From Verrucomicrobiia bacterium (lineage in GTDB: Bacteria; Verrucomicrobiota; Verrucomicrobiia; Opitutales; Cerasicoccaceae): a DNA stretch of 64,000 bases. The translations under genes were made by a program, and so were the position numbers. The stretch is from assembly GCA_030425485.1 (NCBI GenBank), contig JAUIAM010000009.1:1-64000 (forward strand). The letters run 5' to 3'. Position 1 is the stretch's first letter; every line of letters begins with the position of its first letter. The notes beneath the pieces are model-generated. The model saw only the letters and a program-made list of their open reading frames with translations, was not told where the DNA came from and did not search any database. This document shows positions 60,535 through 64,000 of the stretch, in pieces.

Positions 60535-61884
60535 TTAACCGAGTACTTCGAGCAGTTCGCCTTCGACGAAGTCGGCGCTGATGCTTTGCAGGCGGACGCG
60601 TCCGAGGCGGTTACGGACTTGCAGGGGGTCGTCCATCGGCACGACTACGCGCACGTAGTTATCGGTCAGCGCGGGGGCAATGCCCTCGCGGGGATCTTCA
60701 AAGAGCACGCGAACCTCGTGGCCGAGGTGTTGCTCGTGCCAGCGGTAGCGAAGACGCTCAGCCTGCGCGCGTAGTTTGGCACTGCGTCGGTGGCGTTCGG
60801 CCATCGGGAGGTGGTCATCGCGGCGGGCGGCGAGGGTGCCATCGCGCTCGGAGTAGGTAAAGACATGGGCCCAGGCCACGGGATTGTCCGTGAGCATGTT
60901 GCAGGTGTCTTCAAAGTCTGTTTCGGTCTCGCCGGGAAAGCCGACCATGACATCCGTGCCCACGTAGAGCCCGGGTACGGCTTCGACCGCCTGCCGGATA
61001 AAGTCCGCCCATTCGGCTGCGGTGTGGCGACGGCGCATTTCCCGCAGGATGCGTTCGCTGCCGCTTTGCAGGGGCAGGTGGAGAAAAGGCAGGAGCGCGT
61101 GAGAGTCGTCGGCCATGCGGGCGAAAAGCTCGCTCGGCACGGTGGTGGGCTCAATGCTGCTGATGCGGATGCGGTCGAGCCCGGGTACGCCGTCGAGGGC
61201 ATCGACGAGGCCCACGATGTCGAGCTTGGCGTCTGCGGCGTCGATGCTGGCCTGATAGGTGCCTATGTTGACCCCGGTCAGGACGAGTTCGCGCACGCCG
61301 CGTGCGACCTGACTCTCCACCTCGCGCATGAGATCGCCAAAGTCGCGGCTGCGGGCGCGTCCGCGGGCAAAGGGGATGATGCAAAAGGAGCAGAGAAAGT
61401 CGCAGCCATCCTGCACCTTGAGGTTGGCCCGCTGGTTAAAGGGCCGCTCTCCGGCGAAGTGCATGCTGAAGTCACGCTTGTCAATCTTCTCGCGCACGAT
61501 GACGGGCCGCTCCTGCTTCTCGCGGTCACCGATATGCTTGAGCACACCGAGCTTGTCCTGATTACCGAGGATGAGGTCCACGCCGTCAATTTCAGCGACT
61601 TCCTTGGCTCCCATTTGCGAGTAGCAACCGACGACAGCGGTGTAGGCCTCGGGGTTGTGCTTGATGAAGTTACGAATGACCTGGCGGCACTTCGAGTCGG
61701 CCTGCGCGGTAACGGTGCAGGTGTTGATGATGCCCAGGTCGGCCTTTTGCCCAAAGGGCACGATCTCGTAGCCTTCGTTGATGAGTTGCTCGCGCAGGGC
61801 GTGGGTTTCGCTCTGGTTGAGGCGACAGCCGAGGGTGTGCAGTGATGCACGGGGTCGTGCCGACTTTGCCCTCTCCTTCATCAC
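60535..61884 (-). CDS. mtaB: tRNA (t6A37) methylthiotransferase MtaB
   Basis: Radical-SAM enzyme that converts t6A37 to ms2t6A37. The 449-aa protein has an N-terminal MTTase domain with three cluster cysteines (HTLGCRLNQSE, INTCTVT, AVVGCYSQ), the radical-SAM motif VQDGCDFLCSFCIIPFARG, and a C-terminal TRAM-like region. CxLNQxE and the overall length fit MtaB more than MiaB or RimO. Sua5 at 36340 makes its substrate modification. Starts ATG-ATG; either could be used. Confidence 0.93.
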   Translation of the reverse strand: MMKERAKSARPRASLHTLGCRLNQSETHALREQLINEGYEIVPFGQKADLGIINTCTVTAQADSKCRQVIRNFIKHNPEAYTAVVGCYSQMGAKEVAEIDGVDLILGNQDKLGVLKHIGDREKQERPVIVREKIDKRDFSMHFAGERPFNQRANLKVQDGCDFLCSFCIIPFARGRARSRDFGDLMREVESQVARGVRELVLTGVNIGTYQASIDAADAKLDIVGLVDALDGVPGLDRIRISSIEPTTVPSELFARMADDSHALLPFLHLPLQSGSERILREMRRRHTAAEWADFIRQAVEAVPGLYVGTDVMVGFPGETETDFEDTCNMLTDNPVAWAHVFTYSERDGTLAARRDDHLPMAERHRRSAKLRAQAERLRYRWHEQHLGHEVRVLFEDPREGIAPALTDNYVRVVVPMDDPLQVRNRLGRVRLQSISADFVEGELLEVLG

Positions 61885-61905
61885 TCAGCTAAATCGTACT
61901 GCTGT

Positions 61906-62304
61906 CTAGCGGGACATGATCTTGTCCAACTCGCTGAGGCCGCGATCGTACTCGTAGCGGACGAGCTGCGGGGTATCTGCGTAGTGGGAGAAGGTGCCCG
62001 CATCGAGTTGGCACTCCACGCGGCGGCAGAGTTCGGACAAACGCTGTAGTCCGGTGTTGGCTGCGCTGCCTGCGATAAAGTGGATGTGCTTGCGCAATTC
62101 GTCGTTATTTTGTGCAGCGGCTTCGGCGGCAATCAGATCCAGTCGGGGAGCACATTCTTCGCGAAAGGAGGTCATGATTTCTTCCATGAACTCAGAGCCA
62201 GCCTCGCCCACTGCTTCCATGAGGACGTCCAATTGCTCTTGGTCGAGGACGCTAAAGTCCTCATTAAGCTGGAAGTATGTGCGTTCGAGTTCCACCGGGC
62301 TCAT
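61906..62304 (-). CDS. Histidine phosphotransfer (Hpt) domain protein
   Basis: Single Hpt domain: KHIHFIAGSAANTGLQRLSEL (in part) with the phospho-His in HFIAGS. I set the start at ATG 62304 (132 aa); a GTG at 62331 would leave almost no leader after the TATAAT at 62346-62351, and a GTG at 62295 has the better ribosome-site spacing (AGGAGA, 9 nt). It could link the hybrid kinase at 16181 to the regulator at 55353, but nothing in the sequence proves that. Confidence 0.82.
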   Translation of the reverse strand: MSPVELERTYFQLNEDFSVLDQEQLDVLMEAVGEAGSEFMEEIMTSFREECAPRLDLIAAEAAAQNNDELRKHIHFIAGSAANTGLQRLSELCRRVECQLDAGTFSHYADTPQLVRYEYDRGLSELDKIMSR

Positions 62305-62345
62305 TCTCCTAAGAGATTGATAATTCAGCACCTATTGCAACTAAT

Positions 62346-62373
62346 ATTATAAAATCGGCCCGTTTTAGGCCAA
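62346..62373 (-). promoter_or_regulatory. Candidate promoter of the Hpt gene
   Basis: On the minus strand TTGGCC (62368-62373) and a perfect TATAAT (62346-62351), 16 bp apart, about 40 bp before the ATG at 62304. Confidence 0.45.
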
Positions 62374-62436
62374 CTTAAGCCGAAAATGCGATAGGCCGTA
62401 TTTTGCTATGCTACGGAGCGATAGGAAAAAGACCAT

Positions 62437-62901
62437 TCAGGCGTTAGAGCCTGTCTTTTTTTGCTCCGCGTACTCCTCTATTTCCACTTCGACGGCTCGG
62501 AGGGACCAAATGACGTCGTAAAGCAGGCCGCCGCTGGCCACGGCAATGCCTACGGTGGAGAGAATCAACAGGGTGCCGATTATCAGGTCACCCACACGGA
62601 AAAGGCCGATCTCGCCAATGGCGTTGAGTACGAGCAGGATGCCGCTGCAAAAAATACTGCTGCACAGGGATGCAATGGCCATGCGCAGCATGCGCGCGCG
62701 GTGGTGCAGCACGCGGACCTGCTTTTCTCTCCGCACGGAGTAGCCCAACTGCATGAGTGAGCGCAGGCGGTCCGAGACGTGCAGGATGCGGCCGCTCATC
62801 ACCAGCAGCAGGAGCCCGATGCCCGAGATGAGAATAATCGGGGCCGTGCTGCTGCCGAGGAGCTCGGTTACATTGGTTGAGGCAAATGTCGGGATGACCA
62901 T
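62437..62901 (-). CDS. DUF2721 membrane protein
   Basis: From ATG 62901, 154 aa (a longer frame upstream lies inside pyk and is not hydrophobic). Helix 1 is ILISGIGLLLLVMSGRILHV; then a basic loop RLRSLMQLG...QVRVLHHRARML; then two more helices and the tail VEVEIEEYAEQKK. This pattern fits the DUF2721 family of unknown role. It lies 4 bp after pyk on the same strand, so it is probably co-transcribed. Confidence 0.82.
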   Translation of the reverse strand: MVIPTFASTNVTELLGSSTAPIILISGIGLLLLVMSGRILHVSDRLRSLMQLGYSVRREKQVRVLHHRARMLRMAIASLCSSIFCSGILLVLNAIGEIGLFRVGDLIIGTLLILSTVGIAVASGGLLYDVIWSLRAVEVEIEEYAEQKKTGSNA

Positions 62902-62905
62902 AGCA

Positions 62906-64000
62906 TTACTCCACTTGGCGAAGCTGTATGCTGTCCACGAGGCAGTCGCTTTCGAGCACATTGGTGACGACGACCATCCATTCTCCGGGCTGAGCCCACT
63001 CGATGCGGCCTTCGTAGAGTTTTTTGAAAGCGTTCTGGATCGTGGCTTCGGTTTCGTCCTCAAATTTCATGAGGAAGGGTTCCACGCCCCACATGAGCAG
63101 CATCTGCTTAAAAGTGCGCTCGTTGTCGGTAAAGGCAAAGATGGGCACCTGTGTGGGGCGCAGGGAAGACAGGATATGGGTCAGCAGGCCGCGCTTGGTA
63201 AAGACCATGAGGCCCGCCTTGTCCATGTCCTGAGCCAGGTGTACGGCGGCCCGGAGCATCTTGGCCTTGGGCAGATCAAGCTGGATGTTTTCGTAGGTTT
63301 TCTTGGGCAGGTTGCCTTCGATCTGCCGCGCGATGCGGTTCATGACCTGTGCGCACTCCACGGGGTACTTGCCCGTCGTGGTTTCACCGGAGAGCATGAT
63401 GCAGTCGGCTTTCTCATAAACGGCGTTGGCGATGTCCGTCACCTCGGCGCGGGTGGGAATGGGTTGCTCGATCATCGACTCCAGCATGTGCGTGGCAATG
63501 ATGACCGGAGTCTTCTTCTGAATGCAGGTTTCGACTGCGCGGCGCTGGATGATGGGCAGCTCCTCGTAGGGGCATTCGATGCCGAGGTCGCCCCGCGCCA
63601 CCATGAGGGCGTCGGTCAGGGTGATGATCTCGTCGAGGTGGGAAATGGCGGACTGGTCCTCGATCTTGGCGATAATGCGTGCGTCGGAGTTGTGCTCCTT
63701 CAGGTATTGTCGGAGGGTGGTGAGGTCCTTGCCCCTGCGGACAAAGGAGAGCGCGAAAAACTCGACCTGATGCTTGATGCCGACGGCGATGTCGGCCTTG
63801 TCCTTTTCGGTCAGAGAGGGGAGGTTGACCTTGACCCCGGGCAGGTTGATGTGGCGGCGGTTGCCCATGGGGCCGGGGATCATGACCTTGCAGCGCACGC
63901 GGTCGTCCAGGATTTCCATGACCTGCATGCGCACCAGTCCGCTGTCTACCAGCAGGGTGGAGCCCACGGTGACATCGAGGTGCATGCCCGGGTAGTTTAC
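62906..64000 (-). CDS. pyk: Pyruvate kinase, 5' end beyond the window
   Basis: Last step of glycolysis, phosphoenolpyruvate plus ADP to pyruvate plus ATP. The 365 residues present run from the B-domain edge (VNYPGMHLDVTVG) to the C-terminus. They include FALSFVRRGKDL, IIAKIEDQSAI with the catalytic Lys, MVARGDLGIECPYEELP, ATHMLESMIEQPIPTRAEVTDIANA (within the window as two parts) and MLSGETTTGKYP. The frame stays open to the window edge; the first ~110 residues are missing. Confidence 0.95.
   Translation of the reverse strand, partial: VNYPGMHLDVTVGSTLLVDSGLVRMQVMEILDDRVRCKVMIPGPMGNRRHINLPGVKVNLPSLTEKDKADIAVGIKHQVEFFALSFVRRGKDLTTLRQYLKEHNSDARIIAKIEDQSAISHLDEIITLTDALMVARGDLGIECPYEELPIIQRRAVETCIQKKTPVIIATHMLESMIEQPIPTRAEVTDIANAVYEKADCIMLSGETTTGKYPVECAQVMNRIARQIEGNLPKKTYENIQLDLPKAKMLRAAVHLAQDMDKAGLMVFTKRGLLTHILSSLRPTQVPIFAFTDNERTFKQMLLMWGVEPFLMKFEDETEATIQNAFKKLYEGRIEWAQPGEWMVVVTNVLESDCLVDSIQLRQVE

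Noticed and set aside
62902-63063. Extended N-terminus of the DUF2721 protein
   Set aside because: It lies wholly inside pyk in another frame and is Ser/Lys-rich, unlike the family; the ATG at 62901 is 4 bp after the pyk stop.

Overview
The window is a gene-dense, moderately GC-rich bacterial chromosome segment with about 55 protein genes. It has no rRNA, tRNA, CRISPR array, transposase, integrase or phage gene that I can see. The mix suggests a Gram-negative member of the Verrucomicrobiota, probably class Opitutia: fused SecDF next to YajC and RecJ, dimeric-type GlyRS, OleC/OleD, a TMTC-like TPR glycosyltransferase, LptF/LptG, an outer-membrane barrel plus Wza/Wzc-type export, and an ExbB/ExbD system with TPR partners. 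This assignment is inference from gene content, not a database match.

Layout. 0.1-5.6 kb: lgt, a lipoprotein, a CNNM/CBS protein, a PEGA lipoprotein, gcvH, and an O-acyltransferase whose start codon appears to be ATA where it overlaps the stop of speA. 5.6-12.4 kb: speA, then divergent yajC-secDF-recJ. 12.4-15.8 kb: a LamG-domain secreted protein set between two inverted copies of a dispersed repeat, then glyS. 16.2-23.1 kb: hybrid histidine kinase, small lipoprotein, oleC, a convergent TMTC-like protein, oleD. 23.2-29.8 kb: two RNA methyltransferases, a lipoate ligase, an RmlD-like reductase, hisC and a second CNNM protein. 29.9-36.3 kb: an exopolysaccharide export cassette (divergent TPR membrane protein; OM barrel, Wza-like protein, tyrosine autokinase) ending in a strong terminator. 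36.3-38.8 kb: tsaC/sua5, rpsR, lptF. 39.0-46.5 kb: a seven-gene co-directional Ton-like operon (two TPR proteins, ExbB, two ExbD, glyoxalase, TonB/VWA-like protein). 46.5-48.0 kb: a minus-strand group of a 34-aa basic protein, an exported protein and OGG1. 48.1-52.2 kb: a tightly overlapped folate operon (pabB-pabC-folP-folB-folK). 52.2-55.7 kb: a hydroxyacid dehydrogenase and a partner-switching module (STAS; fused RsbW/GAF/RsbU-type protein; response regulator). 55.7-64 kb: rlmI, lptG, an NSS transporter with a large inserted region plus a coupled 47-aa membrane peptide, mtaB, an Hpt protein, a DUF2721 protein and the 3' part of pyk.

How the genes fit together. Several modules serve the cell envelope: lipoprotein modification (lgt), SecDF-YajC export, LPS export (LptF and LptG encoded about 19 kb apart), capsule or EPS export, and an ExbBD-energised complex. 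The folate genes are the clearest metabolic operon. Most regulation seen here is phosphotransfer: hybrid kinase, Hpt, response regulator and STAS switch.

Most worth a second look: the seven-gene Ton-like operon; the repeat family that starts within a few bases of stop codons; the ATA start created by an apparent TGA-to-TAA change in speA; the NSS transporter insertion with its tiny coupled partner; the Gly/Tyr-rich tail on the tyrosine autokinase; and the alanine in the PabB active-site motif.
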